Part shown: in pieces, positions 25,180-34,200 of the stretch | Position numbering within the stretch: position 1 is the stretch's first letter | How the letters are laid out: each line of letters starts with the position of its first letter | Assembly (NCBI RefSeq): GCF_019038435.1 | Contig: NZ_JAGPOX010000041.1 | Location: forward strand, 1 to 64,000 | Length of the DNA: 64,000 bases | Source: Nocardia alni | GTDB lineage: Bacteria; Actinomycetota; Actinomycetes; Mycobacteriales; Mycobacteriaceae | Reading direction: 5' to 3' | Notes under the pieces: generated by a model | Seen by the model: only the letters and a program-made list of their open reading frames with translations | Database searches by the model: none | What the model was told of the DNA's origin: nothing | Translations under genes and position numbers: made by a program

Positions 25180-26234
25180 CTGGCTCCCAAACGATCCAGC
25201 CGGAACGACGCGCCGCCGAGCCAGCGGGCGATGTCCTTGGCCTGTGAGTAGTAGCGATGTAGTGGATGGGTCATGTCCACGCCGATTCCGCCGTGCAGGT
25301 GATGGCATTTCTGCATGGCGGCGGGCAGATCCGAGGCGACGGCATAGGCCAGTACGTCCAGATCGTCATCGGTGCGCTCGCGGTGTTCGGGCCCGGGGTC
25401 CGGCTGGGCCAGCGCCCAGTTGGCCGACGCCGCGGCCGCGTGCAGGGTGCGGGACACCACGTACACATCGGCGATCTGCTGTGCCACCGCCTGGAATTCG
25501 GCCAGCGGCCGCCCGAATTGATGCCGCGTGCGCACATGTTCGGCGGTCAGCGCCAACACACCCTTGAGCAGACCGTCCGCGACCGAACCGATCGATGCCA
25601 GTGCCAGCCGGTGCAATTCGGTGATACCGCCCGCCAGCAGTTGCGCGGCGGGAATGGCGACCCCATCGAAATGCACGGAGAATTCCGGTGTTCCGTCCGA
25701 ACTCGGGCTCGCCAGGCGGGTGATGCCCGGGGCATCACCGTCCACGACCGCGATTCCGGAATCGGTCGGCACCAGAATCCACCGGGCCCGATCGGCATAC
25801 GGCACACCAATCTTGTGCCCGGTGATCCGCACGGAATCACCGTCGACCACGGCGGTGGTCTCCGGCTTCACCGTGAACGGCGCGCCCGGCTCGTGCAATG
25901 CGGCGGTGAGTACCGCCCCCTCGGCGACCGCGGGGAATATCCGCTCCGCCAGCTCATCCGGAATTCGCCCGATGAGCGGCAACGCGCCGAAGCCCAGCGT
26001 CACCAGCGCGGGCGTCTGCACAGCGTCGGTGGCCAGCTCGGTCAGCATGGCCGACACCTCGAGCAGGCCCATACCGTCCCCGCCGAAGCCCTCGGGTAGC
26101 GCCACGCCGAGTAGACCGCTCTCCACGATGCTGGGCCACAACTCGATATCCCGCGCGCTGTTTCGTTCCAGCAAACTTACTACAACCTCGGCGACAGCGT
26201 CTTGGCTCTCGTCCCTGTCGAAGTCCAATTTCAA
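25164..26234 (-). CDS. chsE1: Acyl-CoA dehydrogenase, alpha subunit (FadE28 type)
   Basis: The 356-residue partner of ChsE2 is shorter than a normal acyl-CoA dehydrogenase. It keeps the helical N-terminus (LPEGFGGDGMGLLEVS), the beta domain, and a C-terminal helix set with RTRHQFGRPLAEFQAVAQQIAD and the conserved HLHGGIGVDMTHPLHRYY, where FAD and the active site of the partner are contacted. It starts 22 bases after fadE34 and overlaps chsE2, so it belongs to one transcript. In M. tuberculosis the same pair (Rv3544c-Rv3543c) follows cyp125 instead. Confidence 0.92.
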   Translation of the reverse strand: MKLDFDRDESQDAVAEVVVSLLERNSARDIELWPSIVESGLLGVALPEGFGGDGMGLLEVSAMLTELATDAVQTPALVTLGFGALPLIGRIPDELAERIFPAVAEGAVLTAALHEPGAPFTVKPETTAVVDGDSVRITGHKIGVPYADRARWILVPTDSGIAVVDGDAPGITRLASPSSDGTPEFSVHFDGVAIPAAQLLAGGITELHRLALASIGSVADGLLKGVLALTAEHVRTRHQFGRPLAEFQAVAQQIADVYVVSRTLHAAAASANWALAQPDPGPEHRERTDDDLDVLAYAVASDLPAAMQKCHHLHGGIGVDMTHPLHRYYSQAKDIARWLGGASFRLDRLGARCSST

Positions 26235-26256
26235 TGCTCCCGGTTCATATGAGGAC

Positions 26257-28425
26257 CTAAGCGTGCGCTTCGCGCGGGAGTCCGAGAATCCGTTCGCCGG
26301 CCAGGGTCAAAAGGATCTGCTCGGTGCCCCCCGCGATCGACAAACAGCGTGTCAGCAGGAATTCTTTCACCACTTCCGTTTCTCGTGCACCCGCCACACC
26401 AGCGATTTCCACCGCGAATTCGGCAACCGCCTGGCGATGCCGGACGCCGACCAGTTTCCGTACGCTGCTTTGCGGTCCGGGATCACCGCCCGCGAGCATT
26501 CGCTGCGCGGCACGAGTTTCGAGTAATAGACCGGCGACCGCGTCGGAGACCAATTCCCCGATCCGGTCGGCGATCAGTTCCGCACCCGGTCCGGAAACCG
26601 GCGCCGCATCGATGAGCGACTCCAGTTCCTGCCCGATTCCACTGCCGCCCATTGCCACCCGCTCGGAGGACAATGTGGATCGCGCGATTTTCCATCCACC
26701 GCCCAGTTCACCGACGAGGCAGTCGTCGGGGACGAAAACCTCGTCCAGGAATACCTCGGAGAAGCGGGCCTCGCCGGTGATCTGCACCAGCGGCCGTACC
26801 TCGAGACCCGGACTGCTCATGTCCACCAGGAAGTAGCTGATGCCCTTGTGCTTGGGCACGTTCGCATCGGTGCGGGCCAGGCAGATGGCCCAGTTGGCGA
26901 CATCGGTCAGCGAGGTCCACACCTTCTGCCCACGCAGCCGCCAGCCGCCCTCGACACGCGTCGCGGTGGTGCGCAGCGCCGCCAGATCCGATCCGGCCTC
27001 CGGCTCACTGAACAGCTGGCACCAGACCACCTCGCCGCGCAACGTCGGCGGCACGAACCGTTCGATCTGTTCGTCGCTGCCGTGCTGCAACAGCGTGGGC
27101 ACCGCCCAGTTACCGATCTGGATGTCCGGCACGGTGATTCCCGCGTCGCGCACCTGTTCGTCGATCAGCGTGCGCAGAATCGGGCCCGCGCCGCGGCCGT
27201 ACGGGGCCGGCCAGTGCGGGGCCAGCAATCCGGTGTCCACCAGGGCATCTCGCTGCCGATCGGCCGGAAGTGCGGCGATGCGAGCCAGATCCGCGCCCAG
27301 CTCGGTCGCCGCGGCGGCGTCCAGGCCCATGGCCTCCCACGCCGCGGCGTCGTCGCCCGCGGTGTCACCGAAGCCCAGATCCAGCCCGACGGTGCGGCGC
27401 GCGCCCGCGCGCACCAGCGAGGTCACCCGGGCCCGCCACGGGGCCGAACCGCCCAGCAGCTGCCGCAGCGCGACCGCGCGGCGCAGGTAGAAGTGCGCGT
27501 CGTGCTCCCAGGTGAAGCCGATTCCGCCGAGCACCTGGATGCAATCTTTGGCCGTCTCGACGGCCGCGTCCAGCGAGATCGTCATCGCGATGGCGGCGGC
27601 CAGCGGGAGCTCGGAGCTGCGCTGGTCCACTGCCCCGGCGACATCCGCGGCGACCGCGCGGATCAGTTCGGCCCGGCACAGCATCCATGCGCAAATGTGT
27701 TTCACCGCTTGGAATTCGCCGATCTTGCGGCCGAATTGCTCACGGACCTTGGCATATTCGGTCGCGGTTCGCAGACACCATCCGGCAATCCCGGCGAGCT
27801 CGGCCGCGACCAGCGCGGCGGTCAGATCGCGGACCGCGTAGGGAGGTTCGAAGATGTCACCGGCCGACAGCCGCACACCGGCGCATTCGACGTGTGCCAG
27901 CGGCGTGCTGCGATCCAGCGGCTCGAGCGCCTCGACCTGCAGCCCGGCGGTATCCGGCCGGACCAGGGCCCACGCCTCGCGGTCGGCGCGCAGCACCGGC
28001 AGCAGCACCGCCGTGCCCGGGGCCGCGCCGAGCACGGCGCCCCACTCCCCGGTCAGTTCGAAATCGCCGGAGTCGTTGTCCCGCAGTGAAACCGGCGATT
28101 CCAGTGCGACACCACACGGTGTATCCTCGGCCAAGGACCCGGCGGTGACCAATCCGGCCAGAGCGGTCGTCAGCACGGGCCCGCCGACCAGATCGTGCGC
28201 GAGTTGCTCGATCAACACGGCCAGATCGCCGACCGACCCGTCCGCGGCGGCGTCACCCTCGCCGACCGCCACACGAAATACGCCGAGTCCCACCAGACTC
28301 GGCCAGTAGGCACGCCAGTGATCTGCCGTTCCGGTGCGCATTGTTGCAATCGGGCTGACCGTCGCGGCCCATCCGCGCATCGACTCCTGGACGGCTTTAT
28401 GCTCGTCAGTGGTGGCGATGGTCAC
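26257..28425 (-). CDS. fadE34: Double-domain acyl-CoA dehydrogenase (FadE34 type)
   Basis: The 722-residue protein is two acyl-CoA dehydrogenase modules in tandem. The first covers about 1-360 (REQFGRKIGEFQAVKHICAW, VLGGIGFTWEHDAHFYLRR) and the second about 370-722 (LFSEPEAGSDLAALRTTATR, QKVWTSLTDVANWAICLART, SIAGGTEQILLTLAGERILG). This is the layout of M. tuberculosis FadE34, a fused alpha/beta enzyme that dehydrogenates C5-side-chain steroid-CoA. As in M. tuberculosis it is divergent from kstR. The perfect KstR palindrome 36 bases upstream of the GTG start implies repression. It heads the operon running to ltp2. Confidence 0.92.
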   Translation of the reverse strand: MTIATTDEHKAVQESMRGWAATVSPIATMRTGTADHWRAYWPSLVGLGVFRVAVGEGDAAADGSVGDLAVLIEQLAHDLVGGPVLTTALAGLVTAGSLAEDTPCGVALESPVSLRDNDSGDFELTGEWGAVLGAAPGTAVLLPVLRADREAWALVRPDTAGLQVEALEPLDRSTPLAHVECAGVRLSAGDIFEPPYAVRDLTAALVAAELAGIAGWCLRTATEYAKVREQFGRKIGEFQAVKHICAWMLCRAELIRAVAADVAGAVDQRSSELPLAAAIAMTISLDAAVETAKDCIQVLGGIGFTWEHDAHFYLRRAVALRQLLGGSAPWRARVTSLVRAGARRTVGLDLGFGDTAGDDAAAWEAMGLDAAAATELGADLARIAALPADRQRDALVDTGLLAPHWPAPYGRGAGPILRTLIDEQVRDAGITVPDIQIGNWAVPTLLQHGSDEQIERFVPPTLRGEVVWCQLFSEPEAGSDLAALRTTATRVEGGWRLRGQKVWTSLTDVANWAICLARTDANVPKHKGISYFLVDMSSPGLEVRPLVQITGEARFSEVFLDEVFVPDDCLVGELGGGWKIARSTLSSERVAMGGSGIGQELESLIDAAPVSGPGAELIADRIGELVSDAVAGLLLETRAAQRMLAGGDPGPQSSVRKLVGVRHRQAVAEFAVEIAGVAGARETEVVKEFLLTRCLSIAGGTEQILLTLAGERILGLPREAHA

Positions 28426-28460
28426 AGTCCATACCGCCTTTCCGGCGTGACTCCCACACC

Positions 28461-28474
28461 TAGAACATGTTCTA
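28461..28474. promoter_or_regulatory. KstR operator, perfect palindrome
   Basis: TAGAACATGTTCTA is a perfect 14-bp palindrome fitting TNNAACNNGTTNNA. It lies 36 bases upstream of the fadE34 start and 79 bases upstream of the kstR start, so one site can control the operon and kstR itself. Confidence 0.88.
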
Positions 28475-28552
28475 ATATCCTGATCGGGCGGAAGTCAAGC
28501 GCCGGCCGATGGGTTGACCCTCGAGGCGTTATGCACGAAAGGACCTTCACCG

Positions 28553-29212
28553 ATGGCCAGTCCCTCCCGAGAGCAGGCAGCCGACTCGGGCGCGCAGAAT
28601 GGCAATCGCACCCGTACCGCGCCGGTTTCCACGCTCAGCGAGGACGAACTGAGTTCGACCGCGCAGCGTGAGCGCCGCCGGCGCATCCTGGACGCCACGC
28701 TGGCGCTGGCGTCCAAGGGCGGCTACGACGCGGTGCAGATGCGCGCGGTCGCCGAGCGCGCCGACGTTGCCGTGGGCACGCTGTACCGGTACTTCCCGTC
28801 CAAGGTGCACCTGCTGGTCTCGGCGCTGGCCCGCGAATTCGAGCAGTTCGAATCCCGGCGCAAGCCGCTGGCCGGGCCCGGTCCCAGGGAACGCATGCAT
28901 CTGCTGCTGACCCAGGTCACCCGTGCCATGCAACGCGACCCGCTGCTCACCGAGGCGATGACACGCGCGTTCATGTTCGCCGACGCGTCCGCCGCGGCGG
29001 AGGTCGATCGGGTGGGCCGGGTGATGGACCGCTTCTTCGCCCGCGCCCTGAGCGACGAGGAGCCCACCGAGCGTGAACTGGCCATCGCCCGGGTAATCAG
29101 CGATGTATGGCTGTCGAATCTGGTCGCGTGGCTGACCCGCCGCGCCTCGGCCACCGATGTGGCCGAGCGCCTCGAGCTGACCGTCGATCTGCTGTTGGGT
29201 CCCGGCAGCTGA
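28553..29212 (+). CDS. kstR: TetR-family repressor of cholesterol catabolism
   Basis: KstR represses sterol uptake and degradation genes until released by a cholesterol-derived CoA thioester. From ATG 28553 (GAAAGGA upstream) it is 219 residues. Its DNA-binding region ERRRRILDATLALASKGGYD and QMRAVAERADVAVGTLYRYF, and the later RAMQRDPLLTEAMTRAF and VISDVWLSNL, closely follow M. tuberculosis Rv3574 from memory. The first 40 residues are a disordered, variable extension. It is divergent from fadE34 with the shared palindrome between them, giving autoregulation. Confidence 0.95.
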   Translation: MASPSREQAADSGAQNGNRTRTAPVSTLSEDELSSTAQRERRRRILDATLALASKGGYDAVQMRAVAERADVAVGTLYRYFPSKVHLLVSALAREFEQFESRRKPLAGPGPRERMHLLLTQVTRAMQRDPLLTEAMTRAFMFADASAAAEVDRVGRVMDRFFARALSDEEPTERELAIARVISDVWLSNLVAWLTRRASATDVAERLELTVDLLLGPGS

Positions 29213-29415
29213 GTGCCGCGCGACATCGCGAAGACAAAATTCTGAACGTTTGCTGCTTCACCCGCGTGGCAAACCAGCCAACCTACGGCAGGACCCTTCA
29301 CAATTGGGGATGCGTACGGCGAGGGGGATGTAAACGTCTCGTATCGTTGCGCGAACATGCGAGCTACCCGTACCCGGTAAGGTTTCTCGCGCCCTGGAAA
29401 TGTCCTCCGATCACC

Positions 29416-29421
29416 TAGGTT
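29416..29421 (+). promoter_or_regulatory. -10 hexamer TAGGTT (leaderless) for the OtsB-GH15 gene
   Basis: TAGGTT ends exactly six bases before the GTG at 29428. No Shine-Dalgarno can fit, so the transcript probably begins at the start codon. Confidence 0.55.
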
Positions 29422-29427
29422 GGATGC

Positions 29428-32001
29428 GTGAGCGCACAGGATCTGCCAATCGAACTTCGCCGTGCGTTGGCGGCGGTAGCCCGGATGCCCCGGCTACTCG
29501 TCGCCTCGGACTACGACGGGACGCTCGCGCCCATCGTGGCCGACCCGGCGAAGGCCTATCCCCATCGGGAATCGGTGAGCGCGTTACGCGCCCTCGCCGG
29601 TCTGACCGCTACCACAGCGGCCGTCATATCCGGCCGAGCACTGCGAGATCTCGCGGCGCTGTCCCGGCTCCCGGTCGAGGTACAGCTGATCGGTAGCCAC
29701 GGTTCGGAATTCGACGTCGGCTTCGTACATGCCATCGACAATGACGCCAAACAGTTACTGCGCGAGGTACAGAACTCGCTGACCCGAATATCCCAGGACA
29801 ACCCCGGCGCATCGGTCGAGATCAAACCGGCCAGCGTGGCCCTGCACGTGCGCAACGCCGCCCCCGAGGTCGGCCGCCGCGCGTTGCAGCAGGCCCGGCA
29901 GGGCCCGGCCAGCTGGGTCGGGGTGCAGGTGACCGAGGGCAAAGCCGTTATCGAACTCGCGGTCATCCAGACGGACAAGGGCGCCGCGCTGGACATCATC
30001 CGACATCAGGAGGGCGCCTCGGCCGCGGTGTTCTTCGGTGACGACGTCACCGACGAGAAGGCGTTCGCCCGCCTGGCCGGGCCGGACGTCGGCATCAAGG
30101 TCGGCGAGGGCGACAGCCAGGCCGACTACCGCGTGGACAGCACCGAGGAGGTGTCCAAGGCCCTGGCGTTCCTGCTCGAGGAGCGCCGCACCTGGCTGGC
30201 GGGTGCCTCGGCCCCTCGAATCGAGCGGCTGACCATGCTGGCCAGCCCCCGTGCCAAATCCCTGGTCACCCCCGACGGCACCATCACCTGGTTCTGCCAT
30301 CCCGAACCCGATTCCGCGGCTGTGTTCGCGCATCTGCTCGGCGGCACGCAGGCCGGGCACTTCACCGTCGCGCCGGAACGGCCCGGACTGCCGCTGTCGC
30401 AGCGTTACGTCGACGGCACCATGACCGTCGAAACCCGCTGGGCCAGTCTGCAGGTCGTGGACTACCTGCCGCACGACGTGCCCCCCGAGCGCACCGATCT
30501 GACCCGGGTGATCACCGGTGACGCCAAGGCCGTTGTGACATTCGCACCGCGACCGGAGTTCGGGCAGGTGCCGGTGACGCTGGTGCGCGAACCGGCCGGA
30601 CTGCGGGTGCACGGCACCAACGATCCGATCGTGCTGCGCTCGCCGGGGGTGCAGTGGACGATCATCGAAGACGGAATCCATCACCTCGCCACCGCCGTCG
30701 TCGACCCGTCGCGGGGTCCGGTGGTACTCGAAATGCGCTGCGGCACCTCCGACCTGGCGCCCGCGATGGTCAGCGAGCCGGACCGGCGCACCGAGGCCGA
30801 GCGGTACTGGCGCACCTGGTCCGATCAACTCGAATTGCCGCCGCTGAAGCCGGATCTGATGAAACGATCCGCGCTGACCCTGCGCGGGCTGGTGCACGCC
30901 CCCTCGGGGTCCATCATGGCCGCGGCCACCACCTCGCTGCCGGAAGACATCGGCGGCGTGCGTAACTGGGACTACCGCTACTGCTGGCTGCGCGATGCCT
31001 CGCTGACCGCACACGCGCTGGTGACGGTGGGTTCACTGACCGAGGCCGAGGAGTTCCTGGCCTGGGTGCACCGGGTGCTGGACACGCTGGCCGGGCCGGA
31101 GCGCCTGCATCCGCTGTACACCCTCTACGGCGAGACCCTCGGGCCCGAGGCGGTCCTGGATCAGCTGCCCGGCTACGCGGGTTCGCGCCCGGTCCGGGTG
31201 GGCAACGCGGCCAATATGCAGGTGCAACTGGACGTGTTCGGTCCGATCGTGGACCTCCTGTCTGCCCTGGCCACCGCGCGCGAGCACAAGGGCATCACCG
31301 ATCCCGCCAAGGCGCTGCCGGACCGGGACTGGGAGCTGGTCACCGCGATGGTCTCGGCGGTGCAGCGACGCTGGCGCGAACCCGACCACGGCATCTGGGA
31401 GATCCGCGGCAATCCGCGGCACCACGTGTACTCCAAGGTGATGGGCTGGCTGACCGTCGATCGGGCGGTCCGCCTGGCGGAGCGGTTCGGCCGGCACGTC
31501 GATCCGGCCTGGCTCGAACTGCGCGACACCATCGCCGAGGAGGTCAAGGCCAAGGGCTGGAACGACGACGTGCAGTCCTACACCGCCGCCTACGATGGCG
31601 CCGATCTGGACGCCGCGACCCTGCACATCGGGTTGAGCGGGCTGATCGATCCGTCGGATCCGCGGTTCGCCGCGACCGTGGTGGCCACCGAGGCGGAGCT
31701 GCGCAGCGGATCCACGGTGTACCGGTACCACCACGACGACGGCCTGCCCGGCGGCGAGGGCGGATTCCACCTGTGCGCGGCCTGGTTGGTCGAGGCGTAC
31801 CTGCTGATCGGTAAGCGTTCGGATGCGGAGGCACTGTTCGCGCAGTTGGTCGACGTGGCCGGGCCGACGGGGCTGCTGAGCGAGGAGTACGACCCGGTTG
31901 CCGAGCGTTCGCTCGGTAATCACCCACAGGCCTACAGCCATCTGGGCCTGATCCGCTGTGCGCAGCTGTTGAGTGAGCCGGTGCCCGCGCTGGTGCAGTA
32001 A
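29428..32001 (+). CDS. Trehalose-6-phosphate phosphatase fused to GH15 glycosidase
   Basis: This 857-residue enzyme has two catalytic modules. Residues about 20-255 are a HAD phosphatase of the OtsB type, with the nucleophile in SDYDGTLAP (D28/D30), the SGR motif and GDDVTDE at about 204-210. Residues about 265-857 are a family 15 glycoside hydrolase, with the N-terminal TPDGTITWFCHPEPDS region, the (alpha/alpha)6 motif NWDYRYCWLRDAS near 513 and the acidic LLSEEYDP near 818. OtsB dephosphorylates trehalose 6-phosphate; actinobacterial GH15 proteins include trehalases and glucoamylases. The fusion could make and cleave trehalose, or use another alpha-glucoside. No OtsA or other trehalose gene is adjacent. 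Confidence 0.9.
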   Translation: MSAQDLPIELRRALAAVARMPRLLVASDYDGTLAPIVADPAKAYPHRESVSALRALAGLTATTAAVISGRALRDLAALSRLPVEVQLIGSHGSEFDVGFVHAIDNDAKQLLREVQNSLTRISQDNPGASVEIKPASVALHVRNAAPEVGRRALQQARQGPASWVGVQVTEGKAVIELAVIQTDKGAALDIIRHQEGASAAVFFGDDVTDEKAFARLAGPDVGIKVGEGDSQADYRVDSTEEVSKALAFLLEERRTWLAGASAPRIERLTMLASPRAKSLVTPDGTITWFCHPEPDSAAVFAHLLGGTQAGHFTVAPERPGLPLSQRYVDGTMTVETRWASLQVVDYLPHDVPPERTDLTRVITGDAKAVVTFAPRPEFGQVPVTLVREPAGLRVHGTNDPIVLRSPGVQWTIIEDGIHHLATAVVDPSRGPVVLEMRCGTSDLAPAMVSEPDRRTEAERYWRTWSDQLELPPLKPDLMKRSALTLRGLVHAPSGSIMAAATTSLPEDIGGVRNWDYRYCWLRDASLTAHALVTVGSLTEAEEFLAWVHRVLDTLAGPERLHPLYTLYGETLGPEAVLDQLPGYAGSRPVRVGNAANMQVQLDVFGPIVDLLSALATAREHKGITDPAKALPDRDWELVTAMVSAVQRRWREPDHGIWEIRGNPRHHVYSKVMGWLTVDRAVRLAERFGRHVDPAWLELRDTIAEEVKAKGWNDDVQSYTAAYDGADLDAATLHIGLSGLIDPSDPRFAATVVATEAELRSGSTVYRYHHDDGLPGGEGGFHLCAAWLVEAYLLIGKRSDAEALFAQLVDVAGPTGLLSEEYDPVAERSLGNHPQAYSHLGLIRCAQLLSEPVPALVQ

Positions 32002-32016
32002 ACCAGCCGGTTTTCC

Positions 32017-32061
32017 CGATTCGGCCCGTCCAGCGCTCCGGCTGGGCGGGCCGAATCGTTT
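32017..32061 (+). terminator. Strong terminator after the OtsB-GH15 gene
   Basis: A 12-bp stem (CGATTCGGCCCG and complement, 32017-32028 and 32047-32058) encloses a second stem CCAGC/GCTGG and is followed by TTT. It lies 15 bases past the stop. Confidence 0.8.
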
Positions 32062-32213
32062 GCCCACAAGCGCGCGGCACGCGGCACGTCGAAGTGCGCA
32101 TTCCGGGCGGATCAACCGCCTATACTGCCGCGTTGGTGTCCGGATTCACACGTCGCACACCCGGCGAATCGGGCAGATCGATTGCGACGATTCGGGGCGC
32201 TCGAGTTAAATTC

Positions 32214-32230
32214 GAAATGGTAACCGTTTC
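32214..32230. promoter_or_regulatory. Candidate zinc/manganese regulator operator
   Basis: GAAATGGT A ACCGTTTC is an inverted repeat with one mismatched pair, centred about 39 bases before the metal-binding lipoprotein start. Its form recalls Zur-type boxes of actinobacteria. No Zur gene is in the window. Confidence 0.45.
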
Positions 32231-32260
32231 CGTTTGCAGCAGTCGCCAGGAGAACACCGC

Positions 32261-33163
32261 GTGCCCAGACCTCTCACCAGCCGTGCGGCTCGAATCGCTC
32301 TAGTCGTCGTCGGGGTCGCGGCCGCTGCCACGCTGAGCGCCTGCGGCGGCTCGAAGAGCACCGCCTCGGGTAAGCCGACCATCGTCGCCTCCACCGATGT
32401 GTGGGGCAGCGTCGCGACCGCTATCGCGGGGCCGGACGCTCAGGTCACCTCGATCATCACCAGCCCGACCGACGATCCGCACTCGTACCAGACCACTCCG
32501 ATCGACGCCGCGCACATCCAGGACGCCTCGCTGGTGATCTACAACGGCGGAGACTACGACGAGTTCGCCTCGAAGGCCGCCGCCGGGCGCGACAAACCCA
32601 CCATCGACGCCTTCGCCCTGCGCCCCGCCGATGTCGCGAACGACGACAACGAGCACGTCTGGTACGACATGGACACCGTGCACGCCGTCGCGAGCAAGAT
32701 CGCCGACGACCTCGGCAGCATCGACAAGGCGCACGCACAGGGCTACACCGACCGCGCGATTCGGTTCGAATCGAAGCTGAAGGACATCACCACGATCACC
32801 GATCAGATCGCCGACAACCATCCCGGCGCCCCGGTTCTGCAGACCGAACCGCTCGCCCACTACCTGCTGCTGGCCGCCGAAGCGGACGACCGCACCCCGC
32901 ATTCCTTCGAGGAGGCGATCGAGCAGGGCACCGACCCCGCGCCCGCCGATCTGGCGACCGTGCGGGAGATGTTGAGCGCGAAGAAGGTTCGCGCCCTGGT
33001 CTACAACATCCAGACCGAGGACAAGACCACGCAGAGCGTGGCGGCCGCCGCGAAGGCAGCGGGCGTCCCGGTGGTGGACGTGACCGAAACCCTGCCGCAG
33101 GGCGCCGACTATCTCACCTGGCAGATCCGCAACGCCAAGGCCCTGGCCGCGGCCCTGAGCTGA
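32261..33163 (+). CDS. znuA: Zinc/manganese ABC transporter substrate-binding lipoprotein
   Basis: The 300-residue lipoprotein starts at GTG 32261 with AGGAGA seven bases upstream. A signal peptide ends in the lipobox LSAC with C28 as lipidation site. Metal-site residues typical of the ZnuA/TroA (cluster A-I) family are visible: histidine in TDDPHSYQTTP, histidine in DDNEHVWYDMD, one in EPLAHYLL, and an acidic residue in YNIQTEDKTT. No His-rich loop marks it clearly as zinc rather than manganese specific. It is first gene of a three-gene importer operon, 14 bases before the ATPase gene. Confidence 0.87.
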   Translation: MPRPLTSRAARIALVVVGVAAAATLSACGGSKSTASGKPTIVASTDVWGSVATAIAGPDAQVTSIITSPTDDPHSYQTTPIDAAHIQDASLVIYNGGDYDEFASKAAAGRDKPTIDAFALRPADVANDDNEHVWYDMDTVHAVASKIADDLGSIDKAHAQGYTDRAIRFESKLKDITTITDQIADNHPGAPVLQTEPLAHYLLLAAEADDRTPHSFEEAIEQGTDPAPADLATVREMLSAKKVRALVYNIQTEDKTTQSVAAAAKAAGVPVVDVTETLPQGADYLTWQIRNAKALAAALS

Positions 33164-33177
33164 ACGCAGGCACATCG

Positions 33178-34200
33178 ATGACGACAACCACCCGGTCCGC
33201 CGACACGACCTCCGAATCCGCTGCGCCACAGCCGGATACCCCCGAGACGTCCGACTCTGCGACCGCCCGCGAGGGCAACGGCGAGTCCTCCCCGCCGGTG
33301 GCCGAATTCGCCACCGGCGCAGCGAAAGACGCTGCCGCCGAACGGAATACCGTAGCGACGCGGCAGCCCCATGGATCGGTGGGCCCACGCCCACCCGCGG
33401 TGCGGCTGTCGCAGGCACGGCTGTCCTATGGAGAGCGGACCCTCTGGCAGGGACTGGATCTGCAGGTCGCACCCGGGGAGTTCATCGCGATCCTGGGCCC
33501 CAACGGTTCCGGAAAGACCTCGTTGCTGCGGATGCTGCTGGGTCAGCTCGCGCCGAGCGCGGGCACGGTGGAGGTCGCGGGTATCCCCGCGCGGCTGGGC
33601 AATCCGCATATCGGCTACGTGCCGCAGCAGAAGACGATCGACTCCGGGGTGCCGTTGCGCGGGGTGGACCTGGTCGGGCTCGGCGTCGACGGGCATCGGT
33701 GGGGGCTGGGCTGGCGCGGACGCCGGGAGCGACGGCGCCGGGTGGCCGACGCGGTCGCGCAGGTGGGCGCGCAGCATTACGCGCACGCGCCGCTCGAGGC
33801 GATGTCCGGCGGCGAACAGCAGCGGTTGCGGGTGGCCCAGGCGCTGGTCGGCGATCCGCGGGTACTGCTGTGCGACGAGCCGCTGCTGAGCCTGGACCTG
33901 GCCAATCAGCGCCGGGTGGCCGAGTTGATCGACGCGCGCCGGCGCAGTCACGACACCGCGGTGCTGTTCGTGACGCACGAGATCAATCCCGTTCTGCCGC
34001 TGGTGGACAGGGTGCTCTATCTGGTCGACGGGCAGTTCCGGATCGGCGCGCCCGACGAGGTGATGACCTCGGCGGTGCTCTCGCAGCTGTACAAGACCGA
34101 GGTCGATGTGCTGCGGGTGCGCGGGCGGCTGGTCGTCGTCGGCATCGGTGACACGGCGGCCGGCGACGAGGACTGCACGAGCGCGGAGACGGCCCAGTGA
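33178..34200 (+). CDS. znuC: Metal ABC transporter ATP-binding protein
   Basis: This 340-residue ATPase has an unusual N-terminus: about 73 residues rich in Thr, Ser, Ala and Pro precede the normal domain. Walker A is GPNGSGKT at 107-114, the Q-loop is YVPQQKT, the signature MSGGEQQRL, Walker B VLLCDEPLLSLD and the switch histidine VTHE. Relatives usually begin near residue 74, so the extension may be disordered or the true start later; no later start with a good Shine-Dalgarno is obvious. It follows the binding protein by 14 bases and overlaps the permease gene as GTGA. Confidence 0.88.
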   Translation: MTTTTRSADTTSESAAPQPDTPETSDSATAREGNGESSPPVAEFATGAAKDAAAERNTVATRQPHGSVGPRPPAVRLSQARLSYGERTLWQGLDLQVAPGEFIAILGPNGSGKTSLLRMLLGQLAPSAGTVEVAGIPARLGNPHIGYVPQQKTIDSGVPLRGVDLVGLGVDGHRWGLGWRGRRERRRRVADAVAQVGAQHYAHAPLEAMSGGEQQRLRVAQALVGDPRVLLCDEPLLSLDLANQRRVAELIDARRRSHDTAVLFVTHEINPVLPLVDRVLYLVDGQFRIGAPDEVMTSAVLSQLYKTEVDVLRVRGRLVVVGIGDTAAGDEDCTSAETAQ

